64,000 bases of DNA from Congeria kusceri (GCA_027627225.1 CM051034.1:44218548-44282547), one strand, 5' to 3'; shown: positions 12,906-25,640, numbered from the stretch's first letter. The notes: generated by a model not told the origin, from the letters alone. Made by a program: numbers and translations.

Positions 12906-13385
12906 ACGATGTTGTGGCATGATAATAAATTTAAATGTTAATACCAAGATTAGAACGTGATGCTCATTGGGTTGTTTTACCATGTTTGTTGATATGCTAC
13001 ATTTGTTGTGCCATATATGACTGCTGGCTCATGCTACTGTTGCCAAATATAAGTCTCTCAAGCTATAAATGTATCTCAAGCGCAAACAAATAGCTGTTTT
13101 GTTGATGGAGGTTGAGACCTTTAATGGTTTAGGGAAATATCAATGTAACACTAGAACTCGAGTCGGATGTGTTGCCTGACGGAACATAACTCAAGTATGA
13201 TCCCAGCAATTATGCGGAAAACCGAACCTAACCTTCCTTTTAAGCCTACTAAGACTTCCCTAAAATTTCATAGTGATGCACAAAAACTTCTCAAGTTATT
13301 GTCGGAACAAACTATTTGGGCTGCCACAGCCACCGCCAAAGTAACCCATATTAGTCTCCTTTTCAGGTGACACAAAAACTAAGTT
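12906..13385. other. gene-free stretch
   Basis: No recognised gene. The segment ends with 'ttttcaggtgacac' near 13363, which resembles element tail sequence and may belong to the end of the preceding repeat. The short ORF at 13167-13370 has no recognisable features. Confidence 0.35.
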
Positions 13386-14190
13386 AAACAAGATTCTGGG
13401 TTTGACAAACAAACATGCCCCTGGTTGGTGCTGTGTAGCTCATTTCTTAGTCAAAATTAGGTCAAGGTCAAGGTCAAAGTGAGGGTGGGTGATATGGGTG
13501 AATTGGGAACAGTCATAACTAAAAACCGTGTTAATATCCTAGGGTTATAGTAAGCGGGGTTGGTGCTAGACGAAACGGTAAAATCTAGTTAACCAAGAAA
13601 TGGCACTTTTGAATTATTCCTAATGATTTCAAGGTCAAGGTCAAAGTAAAGTTGCGTGATATGGGTGGATTGGGGATGGTCATAAGCAACAACTGTGCAA
13701 GTATTCAAGTGTTGTAGCAAACGGTGTTGGTGCTAGACGAAATGGTAAAATATAGTAAACCAAGAAACAGCCCATTTGAATTATTCTAAGTGCTAATTAG
13801 GTCAAGGCTAAGGTCAACGTAAGGTTGGATGATATGGGTGGATTGGGAACTGTCATAAGTAACAACTGTGTAAATATCTAAGTGTTATAGTAAGCGGTGT
13901 TGGTGCTAGAACAAACGGTAAAATATAGTTAACCAACAAATGGCAATTTTGAATTATTATAAGTCCAAATTAGGTCAAGGTAAAGGTCAAAGTAAGGTTG
14001 GGTGATATGGGTGGATAGGTATTGGTCAAAAGCAATAACTGTGTAAGTATCAAAGTGTGGTAGTAAGCGGTGTTGGTGCTAGACGAAACGGTTAAATCTA
14101 CTTTGCCTTGTCAGAGTCGGAAGGAAGGACGGACGGATTGAAGGACGGACAGAACGATCATTATATGCATCAAGATGCCGGGGGCATAAA
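13386..14190 (+). mobile_element. tandem-unit element, family 'E' (about 172-bp units)
   Basis: The head AACAAGATTCTGGGTTTGAC is followed by four units starting near 13459, 13631, 13800 and 13972. Each opens with AGGTCAAGGTCAAGGTCA-like sequence and ends 'ggtgttggtgctagacgaaa'. The tail carries 'ggacggacggattgaagg' and 'gccgggggcataaaa'. Unit spacing is about 170 bp. No ORF spans the array. Confidence 0.65.
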
Positions 14191-14539
14191 AAGGGCAATA
14201 ATTATGTAGCAATGTTAGCTAGAGTACTATAATGGGCCGTGTCATACATCTGCAAAGTGTCACCATGAAGAAAGGTTAGTTGTATACCTGTAACAGTATG
14301 GAAAATATTTCATTAAAATTCAACTATTTCTTTTCAAAAAGTAACCCTCAGTTATGTCACTTGTCATATATCTGCACTGTGTCACATTAAGCAAGCATTC
14401 AACGTTTCAGTTCAATATCTTTAACAATATTCAATATATTGGACTCATAAAAATTTCACACAAAAGTAATTAGAAAAAAATGCATTTTTTATTGAATTGC
14501 ATAGTTATTTCTGGGACAAGGTTTTACAATTGTTTTTGT

Positions 14540-15114
14540 TTATTATTATTTAGTTGGTTAGTTTGACCTTGACCTATGACCCAAGGACCCCAAAATCAAT
14601 AGGAATCGTGTACATTACATGACAAACCTACCTACAAAGTTTAAAGAACCTAGGCTCTGCAGTTATTGCCCAGACAAGGTTTAATATTTAGTCAAGATTG
14701 GTTGTTTTTTATAATCTTGGGTTGGTTTGACATTGACCTTTGATTGAAGGACCCAATAATCAATTTAGGAATCTTCTACTATTCATACCAACTCACCTAT
14801 CAATTTTAAAGAACCTATGATTAATGTGTAGTTATTGCCTTGAGAAAGTTTTACAATTAACAGATAATAGTTTTTTATCTTTTGGTGGATTTGACCTTAC
14901 CATTTGACCCAAGGACTCTTTAAACAATATGGATTATCTACTAGTCATTACCAACCTACCTACCGAGTTTGAAGAACCTAGGTCTTGGGGTTCAGTAGTT
15001 ATTGCCCGGACAATGTTGGGTCAACATACCGACAAACAGACATTTACAAAGCCTTGCTTTCATTTTTCAAATGCCAATAGTTCACCAACCATTTTGTGAT
15101 AGGTGAGTTAAAAA
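14540..15114 (+). mobile_element. tandem-unit element, family 'F' (about 163-bp units)
   Basis: Three units begin near 14562, 14725 and 14889 with 'tttgaccttgacctatgacc' or variants and contain 'aagaacctaggctctg'. The right end is TCACC ... GGTGAGTTAAAAA at 15081-15114, a weak version of the hairpin plus GAGCTAAAAA tail. The head is not clearly preserved. Confidence 0.55.
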
Positions 15115-15469
15115 TCATCACAGCAGCATGGTCATCTTCTTTCACAACTGAACCCTTCCAAAAGAAGTCACAGAGTACACATTCTGCAAATTTACTGGCA
15201 AATGGTCCGTAGGCAGAGCTGGCATAACAAGGCTTTGATAGTATTGCAAGCAATACAGGAGTCCCCTACCGGTGAAAACCCCTACTAATTAAACATTGTG
15301 CAATACCGTCAATCGCCCTTTATCTGTAGATGTAAAAAGTTTCATATTCAATTCCTATTTGTCAATGCAGTATTAAGTTGTTGTTTTTTCTATTTTAGTA
15401 ACATTGGCCAGACATTCGAGTGACTTTTTGAGTTATTGCAGTACTTAACTAACAGAGGGAAATCATTTA

Positions 15470-16280
15470 GTCCATTTTGTGTACCAAGTTTCATGATCAT
15501 ATGTAATGTTCTTTTCGAATTATTACAGTATTAAGCTTATTTCTATTATAAGTAACAGTCACGTGACCTTTGATCTCTGGTGAAAAATAAAGGGTTGTGT
15601 ACAATCCTCACCTTGCTCTTTCTGTGTATACAAAGTTTCATCGAAGTATCTTCAGTACTTTTTGAGTTATCGCAGGATCCAGGTTTTGGGGACGGGACAG
15701 ACAGATTGAGACTGATGGACGAACAGACAGACAGACGCACACAGACGAAGGGCAAACCCATAGTCCAATCTGTGTACCAAGTTTCATGAAGTTTCATGAT
15801 CATATCTTACGATATTTTCAAAATATTACAGCATTAAGTTTATTTCTATTTTTAGTTAACAGTCACGTGACCTTGGTGAAAAATGGTGAAAAATAAAAGG
15901 TCGTGCATAATTCTCACATTGCTTTTGCTGTGTGTACTTTGCAAGTTATCGCAGGATCCATGTTTTGGGGACGGCCGGACAGACAGACATACGGACGTAC
16001 AGACAGAAGGCAAACCTATAGTTCAATATCTGTACCAAATGTCATGGTCATATCTTATGTCCATTTCGAATTATTACAGTATTTAGTTTATTTCTATTTT
16101 TAGCAACAGTCACGTGACCTTTGACCTCTGATGAAAAAAAGGTCGTGCATAATCCTCACATTGCCACATTGCTGTTCATATGTATACCCAGATTCATCGA
16201 AATAAGTTTAGTACTTTTTGAGTAATTGCAGGAACCAGGTTTTTGGGACGGACAGACAAACATACGGACGAACAACGTTA
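15470..16280 (+). repeat. tandem array, family 'G' (about 260-290-bp units)
   Basis: Three units are marked by 'tgtaccaagtttcatgatca' and variants near 15480, 15771 and 16030. Each contains 'acagtcacgtgacct' and 'gttatcgcaggatcca', and ends in a GACA/GACG-rich microsatellite. Small ORFs in both strands come from the repeat and show no protein signature. Confidence 0.6.
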
Positions 16281-16337
16281 TTTTATTGCCCTAAATATAA
16301 TACAAGAAGACCAAGCTGTGACTTTACGGACCCCATA

Positions 16338-16411
16338 TTTTTCGTTCCCTACTTAGGAGACTTCTAAGACCCCAGATTTTTCTGTCCCTACTAAGAAAAC
16401 GTATCGGCCCC
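16338..16411. repeat. two-copy short tandem repeat
   Basis: Two copies of a segment of about 40 bp containing 'accccatatttttcgttccc' and 'accccagatttttctgtccc' lie side by side, each followed by 'tact' and an A-rich end. Function unknown. Confidence 0.4.
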
Positions 16412-17579
16412 CAAAATTAATTTGAGATAAACTCAATAATTATTAATATCTGTACCGTGAATTAACCTATCATATACCACCCCATGTTTTCACCAGTGAT
16501 ACAGGAATAAACTAAATACTAGCAATTTACGTAAACATAATTGATGCATGAATTTGTCAGGCAAATTAAACAAATTAACATTGTCAGAAAATAATAGCGG
16601 GAATGAATGAGCAGTAAGTTTATGAATTCCCCATTGATTGCAATTCTCGGGTTTAGGATTCTCCAGACGCTAATTGATGCGCGTGTATTAACACAGCTTT
16701 ACCGCGCGCTATTTTTAGATTGATTCTCCTGCTGGAGTTGTACTCGCTAGAATTAATTCACAGGGACGACAGTTGGTTACAGCGTACAATAATATTTTTA
16801 CACGATGATAAAATAATAGAAACAATAAGCTCAATCAAATTTGCAAATATTTGTTATGCTCATTTATCAGAAAAATACCAGAAATTTACCACTGTATATT
16901 TTGTGCTTGCGAGCTAAACAGGCAACATTATACGTTGTGACCGACTGTCGTCACCGTGAATTGTACCATTGTAATTGCTGTTTATAGAGCGTGCCGATAT
17001 AATTATTTCATAATGTGAATGAATTTAACATTCTGATCATGACATACGATGAGTAAAATTGTTAATAATTTCTAGAGTGTATGTCGAAGATATGTTTATA
17101 ACTTTAATTTAACCGCTTATGTTAAACAATTATGTAAATTTTTATTCCCCAAAAGTATGCAACAGTTATTGGTATACGTTAAACCATTGTTTGAAGTTTG
17201 CATTCCCTAAAATTATAAAATTTGCCCACTTCTATGGGCATTCAATTTTCCCACTGCATAAATATCGCAAAAATCTAGGTCAAAAGTGATCTTAGACAGC
17301 TACGCCGAAAAACGTTTGCCTGACATCGCATTTACCTGTAAATATACCACCTCCTTTGCTCCTAGGATAAGACTTCTAAGTAGCAGGATTTGTCTTCAGG
17401 TCCTGTGCTCACCATGTCTGACACGCCGTCCGAGGGTGATTGTTCAGCACACAAAACAGAAGCAAAGATTTCAAATATAAATACATATTTTTGAACACCG
17501 TTATTTCGAGTTGACGGGACTGGCGAGAGAACTTTAAAATAATGTTTCAGATTAAACATTTTCACCATTTTATAAAAAA
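16412..17579. other. AT-rich stretch, no clear gene
   Basis: No gene is recognised. A 26-codon ORF begins at an ATG in good translation context (CTCACCATGT, 17414-17494), but it has no recognisable domain and no obvious splice donor before its stop. Confidence 0.4.
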
Positions 17580-18057
17580 CAGGCTGTCAACCAAGTAACC
17601 AAGAAAATATAGGAACAATATAGGAATATTTTCATAAAAAATATAGGACTTTTTGTCTTTTCTTTTCGAGAAAATATAGGAAATTTCTAGTAAAAAGACT
17701 TCATTATAAGCATTATATGGGATAATATTCTAGACTAATGAGTCATACTGTTTGTGTTTTAATGAACAAAACATTTGCTATACATATTCATGAAAATCAA
17801 TTTGCAACTGAGATATGTATGCGATAGTCTTAAAATAATTTGAGTTTGATGCGAGCGAGGCGAGCGAGAAAAAACAACATACATGCAATATACTTTTAAC
17901 GAACCAATTTCAGATGCGTAAATGACCAAATTTATCCAAAATATAGGAACAATTTTAAAAATATTGGAAAATATAGGAAATATACGTCTTTCAAAATATA
18001 GGATTTCTTTCCAAAATATTGGAAAATATAGGAATATAAGAACTGGTTGACAGCCTG
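17580..18057. mobile_element. 478-bp TIR element with internal 'aatataggaa' repeats
   Basis: The ends are inverted: CAGGCTGTCAACCA at 17580-17593, and its complement TGGTTGACAGCCTG ending at 18057. Both subterminal regions are filled with variants of 'aaaatataggaa' (about ten copies), while the centre is different. A CA...TG terminus and short TIR would fit hAT, but the flanking 8-mers match only partly in an A-rich context. It is non-autonomous. Confidence 0.6.
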
Positions 18058-18457
18058 CAAAAAAGCGTAACGGTGGAGTCACATTTTGCTTTTTATCCAC
18101 ATACACAACCGTAAAGGAGCTGAATATAGTTCCGAAAATAGTAAATAAAATACATTTAAAATCAAAATTATTATCAAGCGCACCTGACTTGGAATAAAGA
18201 TATAAATGCTAGTCTTTACTTATTTGGTTTACCTTTTTACATGGGTATACGGTTTTATCGCTCGTGGACAACTAACTGATTTGAAAGTCATACGTTGGCG
18301 GGACACCAGTAAGAAGAGTCCCAATCAAGACTTAATTAACAACAGGTAAACAAGTGTGAAATATTCATTTGGGACCGAATTTGTGCCTTCAAAATAATGA
18401 TAATTCGAGTTTAAAGTTTGAATTAAACAAATTTATTTATGTCAAATAAAGAAGAAA

Positions 18458-18720
18458 TGAGGCGCGTCATGGGAAAACCAGACTTAATGCATGTGCATAA
18501 AGTGTCGTCCCGGATTAGCCTGTGCAGTCCGCGCCGGCTAATCTAAGACAGCACTTTCCGCCTACAGTGGATTTATGTTTAGAAGAGACTTTCTTGAAAC
18601 AGAAAACACCATAAAAGCGGAAAATGCCATCTCGGATTAGCCTGTGCGGATTGCACAGGCTAATCCGGGACAACACTTTACGCACATTCATTAAGTCCGG
18701 TTTTCCCACGACGTGCCTCA
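18458..18720. mobile_element. 263-bp MITE with long TIRs
   Basis: The left end begins TGAGGCGCGTCATGGGAAAA. The right end on the other strand begins TGAGGCACGTCGTGGGAAAA. The two arms stay alike for about 68 bp, through CCCGGATTAGCCTGTGCA. Inside lies 'agcactttccgcctacagtg'. No coding potential is seen. The 9-bp word TCAAATAAA occurs at 18442-18450 and 18718-18726, but the left copy is a few bases away from the TIR, so the duplication is uncertain. A relative lies at 38426-38648. Confidence 0.8.
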
Positions 18721-19119
18721 AATAAATTCCAACATAGATATCATGAAGGACAACATTAATTTTAAGCCATTTAAGCTGACCTAATTAAAAATGTGGTCTT
18801 CATAATCTACTTTTTGAGAGCAAACCTTAATATCTGAAAATAGGGGTTAAACAAGCTTTTTTTACTATTTGACCTTGTGAAATAGTCTTTTACTCCACAT
18901 TATCCGTTTGTATTTCTAACCATGCCTTTACAATGATATTATTCTAAAAAGTTTTATGCTAATCTGATGAAACATGTGACCTGTAGAGAATGAGGTGTGA
19001 AGATGCAGGACGTATTATGTCAAATGATCCTAATAGTTTATTCTGCATTATGTGCAGGGTGAACTAAAAGTATGTTTGTTTCCCCGTAAACAGTAAACAT
19101 ACATGTATATAATATTTCT

Positions 19120-19190
19120 GACAGTGGTGTAATGGACATAGTGTCTGCCTGCCACTTGGAAATTGCAAGTTCACTCTCAAACATGTATAG
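19120..19190 (+). other. degenerate tRNA-Gly-like fragment
   Basis: The segment has a box A-like 'gtggtgtaatggacatagtg', an anticodon loop-like CTGCCAC and a box B-like GCAAGTTCACTCTC, in tRNA order and spacing. The arms are poorly paired, so it is probably an old SINE head or tRNA pseudogene, not a working gene. Confidence 0.35.
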
Positions 19191-20516
19191 TTATTATATA
19201 GATATACATGTCCAGGCAGGGCCCCAATTTCAGTATTTATGGGTCAATTAGGCATGTCAATCATTCTAAGCTTCCATACAACACACTACATGAGTATTCA
19301 GACATACAAGATACCATATATAAATACAATTTACACCAAGCACTGATTTAAGACAACAGTCACTATTCCACCGTTGATTGTCAGACATACATTTCCATTT
19401 CCCCTGCTGGTGAGTGTACAGTTTTCCATGTTTTTTGTGAAAATGTCTCCCAAATTTGTAGCAAATGTGGTTTAAAGTTTCATTGACTTAAATAGCCTTT
19501 TAAAATTCAAAACCTTCCATTGATCTTATTTGTGATAATCAAGCTGAATTTAGAAAAAAAAACAATCATCTGCATTTAAGTTAATTTTCAGTGGATTTAT
19601 TCCATTATTCCCCATCAGTCTAAAAACGATGCAAATATTTCAATATAATTGATCTAAGATTAACAAATTTAAACTGAACATGTGCCATCTATTTTTTTAA
19701 ATTAAATTTGTTTCAAGCAATACATCATTTTCATTTTGTAAGAAAATTTAATTTCACAGTGGGCCAAATCTAAGCTAAACAAAACAACTACCACTGGCTT
19801 CATAAATACATTAGCGAAAGCACAATTACTGAACCGAAATAAGAACTGTGGTAAATGTATATATTGAAAAGCGTTTAATGAATGGCATTTACTCAGAGAA
19901 ACACAATTAGTATGACATACAATCAGAAAAGACTTATGGAAACGATACAAAAAATGCTGTTAGATATTATAACATTAATAGAACAATTAGTTCCTTTAAT
20001 ATTTTTTTAGGAATACAAAATGGTATGGAATAATTTTGAATGCCAACCAGTTTATCAGTTCATTTGCTGAAATAAGAAAAGAGAAAGACAATTGGACATT
20101 CACTAAGCAAAAATGAATACATAAATAAAAAATAAAAATACACAGACAGAAGCATCAGAACCATGACCTTCCAAAGAAAGTAAAATATGTCTTTAATACA
20201 CAAATATGGACCATAATATATAGGCCATTTGGGGCTACACAATGTGACTGGCACACTCACCATTCATTTGACATATCATAAGGCCTATTGATTCACCAAC
20301 TGACGGGTCTTAGCCTATCAATTCACAAAAAAGTAAGGTCCAGTGTTCAAGCAACTATGAGGCACAGGCCCCTTCTGTGCCCAGCTATGTTAGAGGTCAG
20401 ATAACTGACCGGATACCCTATGGCCCCCACAATGGTAGGCCAAATGAAGGTCATCAAAATAACACTGGCTGATCTTCTGGCAGACATAGGCCAATAGCCA
20501 ACCAGTGGAAAGTTCT
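19191..20516. other. AT-rich gene-free stretch
   Basis: No gene, array or complete mobile element recognised. Short minus-strand ORFs (for example 19702-19950 and 20060-20263) are unremarkable in composition. Confidence 0.45.
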
Positions 20517-20735
20517 GATAATAATAATAAATCATAATGAAAAAAAATAAAAATAAATAAGAATAATAATAAACCACCACCGCCAACAACAACAACACAA
20601 CAACAACAACAAAATAATAACAACACAACAACAACAACAAAGCAACAACAATGCAACAACAACAACACAACAATAACAACACAGCAACAACAACAACAAC
20701 AACATAACAACAACAACACAACAAAGATGACAAAG
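20517..20735. repeat. AAT/AAC trinucleotide microsatellite
   Basis: A long interrupted run of AAT then AAC triplets. Its complement reads GTT/TTG, giving Leu/Val/Cys-rich open frames on the minus strand that are artefacts of the repeat. Confidence 0.9.
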
Positions 20736-20862
20736 CAAAAGATGAAAAAGAAAAAGAAGAAAGAAGAAAGAAAGAAAAAGATGTCAAAAGAAAAAAAGAA
20801 AAAGAAAACAAAGAAGTAGATGGATAAAGAAAAAGAAGAAGAAGAAGGAGAAGAAGAATAGT
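20736..20862. repeat. purine-rich AAAG/AAG microsatellite
   Basis: Almost pure A/G on the plus strand with 'aaagaaaaag' and 'agaagaagaag' runs, directly following the AAC tract. It is a polypurine tract of about 125 bp. Confidence 0.85.
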
Positions 20863-22665
20863 TCTGACCCAGTAAAAATAATACAAGGCATTTATAAGAG
20901 ATAAGCAGGAGAGATGTTCAAAACTTTAACAGCTTATTCAGCTTAAATGCCATTGTAGTGTGCATAAATATATTCATATACGTTAACAAAGTCCTAATAA
21001 GAGTTAATCGTTATTTTAACATGATACATTTAGAAATATCCTTTTTAAATAAAAATTAAAAAAACATTTTTGAGAAAAAAGTTGTTTGCAAAGTTAATTA
21101 AATTTGCAACAAGTTAACTAAAGTGGCCATAAAGTTTTGGACACGTAAACCAAGGGGTACTTTGCACAAAACTTAAAGCACCAATTTAGGCTTACAGCCA
21201 TTACAATTCAGATGAAATTATTTATGTAAATACGACATCAACAGTTTTAGTTCTGAGGTTATTCAGAAAAAATCATTTAAAGTTAACAGGCCGACCCTGT
21301 TAGCTTTACTGTCCGTTTAAGTTTTGAGCAACTCACCCACACACTAAGCAATCTTGAGCTCATAGAGAATACTAGGTCACTGTTGAATAAAGATAAGTTT
21401 ATTGAGTGAGGCTTAGAAAACCTGAACCACGAGCCAATGTTTTCGTGCCGAGCAAATATACTTATTTGTATTCAATTCTTACCTAGTATTATACTTATCC
21501 CATCATTTTCTGTCTTTATTTTAAAAATCAACAGAAGAAAACACACTAAATATTACAGAAAAACATAAAATGATCTCACGAAAATAAAAAATGTCATAAT
21601 ACTGCACATGTTCCTTTACTTTAACACCCCAGTGTTGAAATAAAGAAAAGTGTATTACATGGGGTGTTATTTCATCAATGCATGACCACGGTGGGATAAA
21701 ATATGGAAGTTAATGAACTGATGAAGTGGGTGGCCAGAAAACCAATAAAAACTTGTAAAAACATGGTTCCTAAAAAAGTCATACCTTGATCAATAATTTA
21801 AAAATCATTTAAAGTTTATGTAAAAAATAATTTAAAATAATTAAGATTGTCCTACATGTAATTGCTGGTCAAAAGGCTTGACAACATGGACATAATTCCT
21901 ATTATGTTGTGGAATAAATGTAACCTAAATAAATAAAAGTCTCAACAAAACCTTTAATAGGTAAAATAAAACAAAATACTATATGTCACCGTGAATCCAA
22001 TGATACATAGAAAATGAAAACATGCATAGCTCAAACAAGAACATTATTCCACAAAAATAAAACTAAACATCAACGATAACAGCCTTAGAACAAAGCAAGT
22101 ATTTGTGTATGATATTAAAAATCATTTATTTTATAGCGACAACAACATTAGTCATAGAAGACTTCAGAGTTTTAACATTGAGGGACTGGGACCAGAACCC
22201 TGGCTCGGAAAAAGTATACAAGTTGCTTTTTCATTGGTGAGGAATGACTAAAAATTAGCAAAAACATTTTCTTAAAATATTTTATCAATTGGATTTTCAT
22301 TGTCATTCAGCGTGACTATTGTAGTGGTGAGCGATTGGCTGATAAGCCACGTCTCCTTTTGCCTCAGCAGATTCTGTTGCATTATCATGCATGCTACTTT
22401 GATACCAGTTGCCTGTTTGTAGTTACCAAGCGTAAACGTTTGAAACACAAATCCCTATTGGGTCTTGATTTTAACCATCCCTTTAAGGGTCATTGAACAT
22501 CACAATGTTAGCATTTGTTTGTAGTGTTATGGTCAGCTTTTGAGCATCAATACCAACAAAGCACTATATAATTATCAATATTATAGCAAAATATACTTTT
22601 CAGCAGAAAGAATGGGACTGGGGCATATTCAGCCTAAGAAATGATGAAATGTGAGCCTTAACAAG
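20863..22665. other. AT-rich gene-free stretch
   Basis: No gene recognised. One inverted pair AACACCCC and GGGGTGTT (21623-21630 and 21661-21668) could form a small hairpin. Otherwise featureless to my reading. Confidence 0.45.
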
Positions 22666-24556
22666 ACAAGAGGGCCCTCAGGGCCCTAGGACGCTCACCT
22701 GAGACCTTGTAACCCAATTGGAATTTGCATCCCCGAGGTGTGGCTTATCTTTATCCCAGGGGCATAATTTGAACAATCTTGAACAAACCTTGCGGTTTCA
22801 GGTAAAGATTTTTAAAGTCATTCTGCAATTTAAGTCTATTTAAACCATGTGACCCCTTGGAGTGTGGCCAGAATTGACCCCAGGGGCATAATTTGAACAA
22901 TCTTTGGAGAGGACCACTATGCAATGTTACGTACTACATATAGCAATGCTGCGCGCCTTGCCATTTAGAGGAGAGGATTTTTAAAGTAATTTTGCTCTTT
23001 AAGTCTATAAAAACCATGAGACCCCCGGGGCATGACCAATTTTGACCCCAGGAGCATAATTTGAACCGTATTTGTAGAGGTCCACATATACATACCAAAT
23101 ATAAAACCTCTAGGCCTTGTGGTTTAAGGGGAGAAGAATTTTAAAGTTATTTTGCTATATAAGTTTATATAAACCATGTGACCCCTGGGGTGTGGTCAGT
23201 TTTGACCCATGGGGCATAATTTGAACAATCTTTGTAGAGGACCACTATAGGATGTTACATACCAAATACAAAACCTTTGGGCCTTGCGGTTTCAGAAGAT
23301 TTTTAAAGACAATTTGCTTTTTAAGTTTATATAAACCATGAGACACCCGGGGCGTGGCCAGTTTTGACCCCAGGAGCATAATTTGAACAATCTTTGTAGA
23401 GGACCACTATATGATGTTACATTCCAAATAAGGAACCTCTGGGCCTTGCAGTCTCAGAGAACAAGATTTTTAAAGACATTTTGCTATTTAAGTCAATTTA
23501 AACCATGTGACCCCCGGGGCATGGCAAGTTTTGACCCCAGGAGCATAATTTGAACAATCTTTGTAGACGACCAATATATGATGTTACATACCAAATAAGG
23601 AACCTCTGGGCCTTGCGGTTTCTGAGGAGAAGATTTAAGTCATTTTGATATTTAAGTCTATATAAATGATGTGAACCCCGGGGCGTGGCCAGTTTTGACC
23701 CTAGGGGCATAAATTGAACAAGATTTGTAGAGGACCACTATAGGATGTTACAAACCAAATATGAAATCTCTGGACCTTGCGGTTTCAGAGAACAAGATTT
23801 TTAAAGACATTTTGCTATTTAAGTCCATTTAAACCATGTGACCCCCGGGGCGTGGCCAGTTTTGACCCAGGGGCATAAGTTGAACACTCTTTGTAGAGGA
23901 CCACTATAGGATGTTAAATATCAAATATGAAACCTCTGGGCCTAGTGGTTTCAGAGGAGAAGATTTTTAAGGTAATTTGGCTATATATTCAATATAAATC
24001 ATGTGACCCCTGGGGCGGGGCCGTTTTGACCCCAGGGGCTAATTTGAACAAACTTTGTAAAGAACCACTAGAGGATGTTACAAACCAAATATGAAACCTC
24101 TGGGCCTTGCAGTTTCAGAGGAGAAGATTTTAAAATTCATTTGCTATATATTCTATATAAACCATGTGACCCCCGGGGCGTGACCAGTTTTTACCCCAGG
24201 GGCATAATTTGAACAATCTTTGTAGAGGACCACTATATGATGTTACATACCAAATATGAAACCTCTGGGCTTTGCAGTTTCAGAGAAGATTTTTTTAAGT
24301 TTACACTTTTTAAATCTATTTTTAGCTCTGGTGATCTACATATGCAGCAGACCGTAACGATTTAACAACTTTGAAAGAGGATCACCCAATGATCATTCCT
24401 GTGAAGTTTGGTAAAAATCTGCCAAGTGGTTTAGGAGGAGATGTCGTTTGAATGAAAAGTTGACGATGGACGCACGCACGCACGCACACTCGGATGACAG
24501 ACAATGGGCGATCACAAAAGCTCACCATGAGCACTTTGTGCTCAGGTGAGCTAAAA
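22666..24556 (+). mobile_element. tandem-unit element, family 'B', complete copy
   Basis: The head ACAAGAGGGCCCTCAGGGCC is followed by CTAGGACGCTCACCTGAG. About nine units of 160-170 bp follow, marked by 'gaggaccactata' near 22911, 23078, 23237, 23399, 23560, 23730, 23897, 24060 and 24226. Each also carries 'aacctctgggccttgcggtt' and 'gtggccagttttgacc'. A unique segment with a CGCACGCACGCAC run comes next, then the terminal hairpin and GAGCTAAAAAA. Head GCTCACCTGAG and tail CTCAGGTGAGC are exact inverted repeats. No coding capacity. Confidence 0.8.
24519..24552 (+). other. terminal hairpin of family 'B' element, second copy
   Basis: Same arms as at 8438-8471: AGCTCACC with GGTGAGCT outside, GAGCAC with GTGCTC inside, TTT loop. 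The hairpin is intact in both copies while internal units have diverged, which suggests that the structure matters to the element. Confidence 0.8.
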
Positions 24557-24952
24557 AATGATATTCGACATCTGTGGTAATTTTGCAATTAGGGAATGTA
24601 AACTAAACTTCCAGCATAAATATTCAAAATCAAAACGCTGACAGCGTAGAAAGACTGTTGGTGACAAATGAAACTAAAGCTTGTGAATTATGAGTGCATT
24701 TTTGCTAAAAGGAAATATTTGTTTGAAAAGGTTCAATTTCCCACCTTTAAACTGAATCATTTCGCTTCTTATTCAATAGTATTCGACATCTTAATGAAGA
24801 CTAATTTGTAATAAACGAAAAAAATATTCTTTGAGCTAATTATCTTATGCAAATGGAATCATATACATGCCAATTAACAAGTCAATCTGCAAGGGCCAGA
24901 ATAACCGATAAAGCGTTGTAGTTTGGCGCACCGATTGTTAGTGCTTCTTAGC

Positions 24953-24992
24953 CAAAGATCTATAAATAAACATGCATATTTATAGATCTTTG
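24953..24992. other. perfect 16-bp-stem hairpin
   Basis: CAAAGATCTATAAATA at 24953-24968 is followed after an 8-nt spacer by its exact reverse complement TATTTATAGATCTTTG (24977-24992). It sits inside the candidate TIR element; its role is unknown. Confidence 0.85.
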
Positions 24993-25165
24993 TTCGTAGC
25001 CTACTGAGTCAAAATAGATCGTCCGATGCAAGCTCTCAATTGTCCATAGTACAGTTTAAAATTAATAAATTGCAGTAATTTGTTGTCAAAATATTCAGAA
25101 TGAGAATTGATAACAAGAAAAAACACTTTCGCAACGAGTCAAAAATAACAGATGTAGCGCATTAA

Positions 25166-25640
25166 GGTTACGCATGCGCTAATAAATTCCTTCTTTGTTA
25201 CATATAAAATATTCCAAATTTGATCTCACTTTTCACCATGACCAAGCTACTTTCCAATATATCACCATATATTGTTGGAAAGATGAGGACATAACCTTTT
25301 GAAAAAACAGCATGTCAAAAAATTATATGTATTGTAACTCGAAATATTTACCTTAGAACACCGGTTTTGACGGGCATGGAGGCTGCCATTTTGCGCATGA
25401 ATACATGGACCAAAAGTTATGAAGCTGGGAACCACTAGACAAAAAGTAGTGCACAAAACAGCCTTTTTTCTTATTGCTTACATATATACCTTTAAAATGA
25501 TACCAAAACATATCATTTAAACTGTATTTTACAAATTATATGCATCCTGCGCTCAACCACATGTGCTTATTATCTAGCTGACAGCATGTAACCCCGAGGA
25601 TGTAACTTCCGTTTTGGGGTAATTAGACCTTAATTTGGTG
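25166..25640. mobile_element. segment present in one repeat copy only, bounded by TTAA
   Basis: The related copy at 37639-38121 lacks this stretch. In the present copy the extra DNA is bounded by 'gcgcattaagg' on the left and 'accttaatttgg' on the right, so TTAA lies at both edges. A TTAA target is typical of piggyBac-type insertions, but the inner ends share only GGT. A deletion at TTAA microhomology in the other copy is equally possible. Confidence 0.4.

Noticed and set aside
15227..15250. CAAAGCCTTG near 15053 and CAAGGCTTTG near 15230 as TIRs of an element
   Set aside because: The pair is 10 bp, without target duplication, and one copy lies inside a family 'F' element.
15546..16103. Small ORFs on both strands in the 15.5-16.1 kb region
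   Set aside because: They repeat with the tandem units of family 'G' and show no protein signature.
20347..20886. 179-codon Leu/Val/Cys-rich ORF resembling a membrane protein
   Set aside because: Its hydrophobic part is the complement of an AAC/AAT microsatellite.
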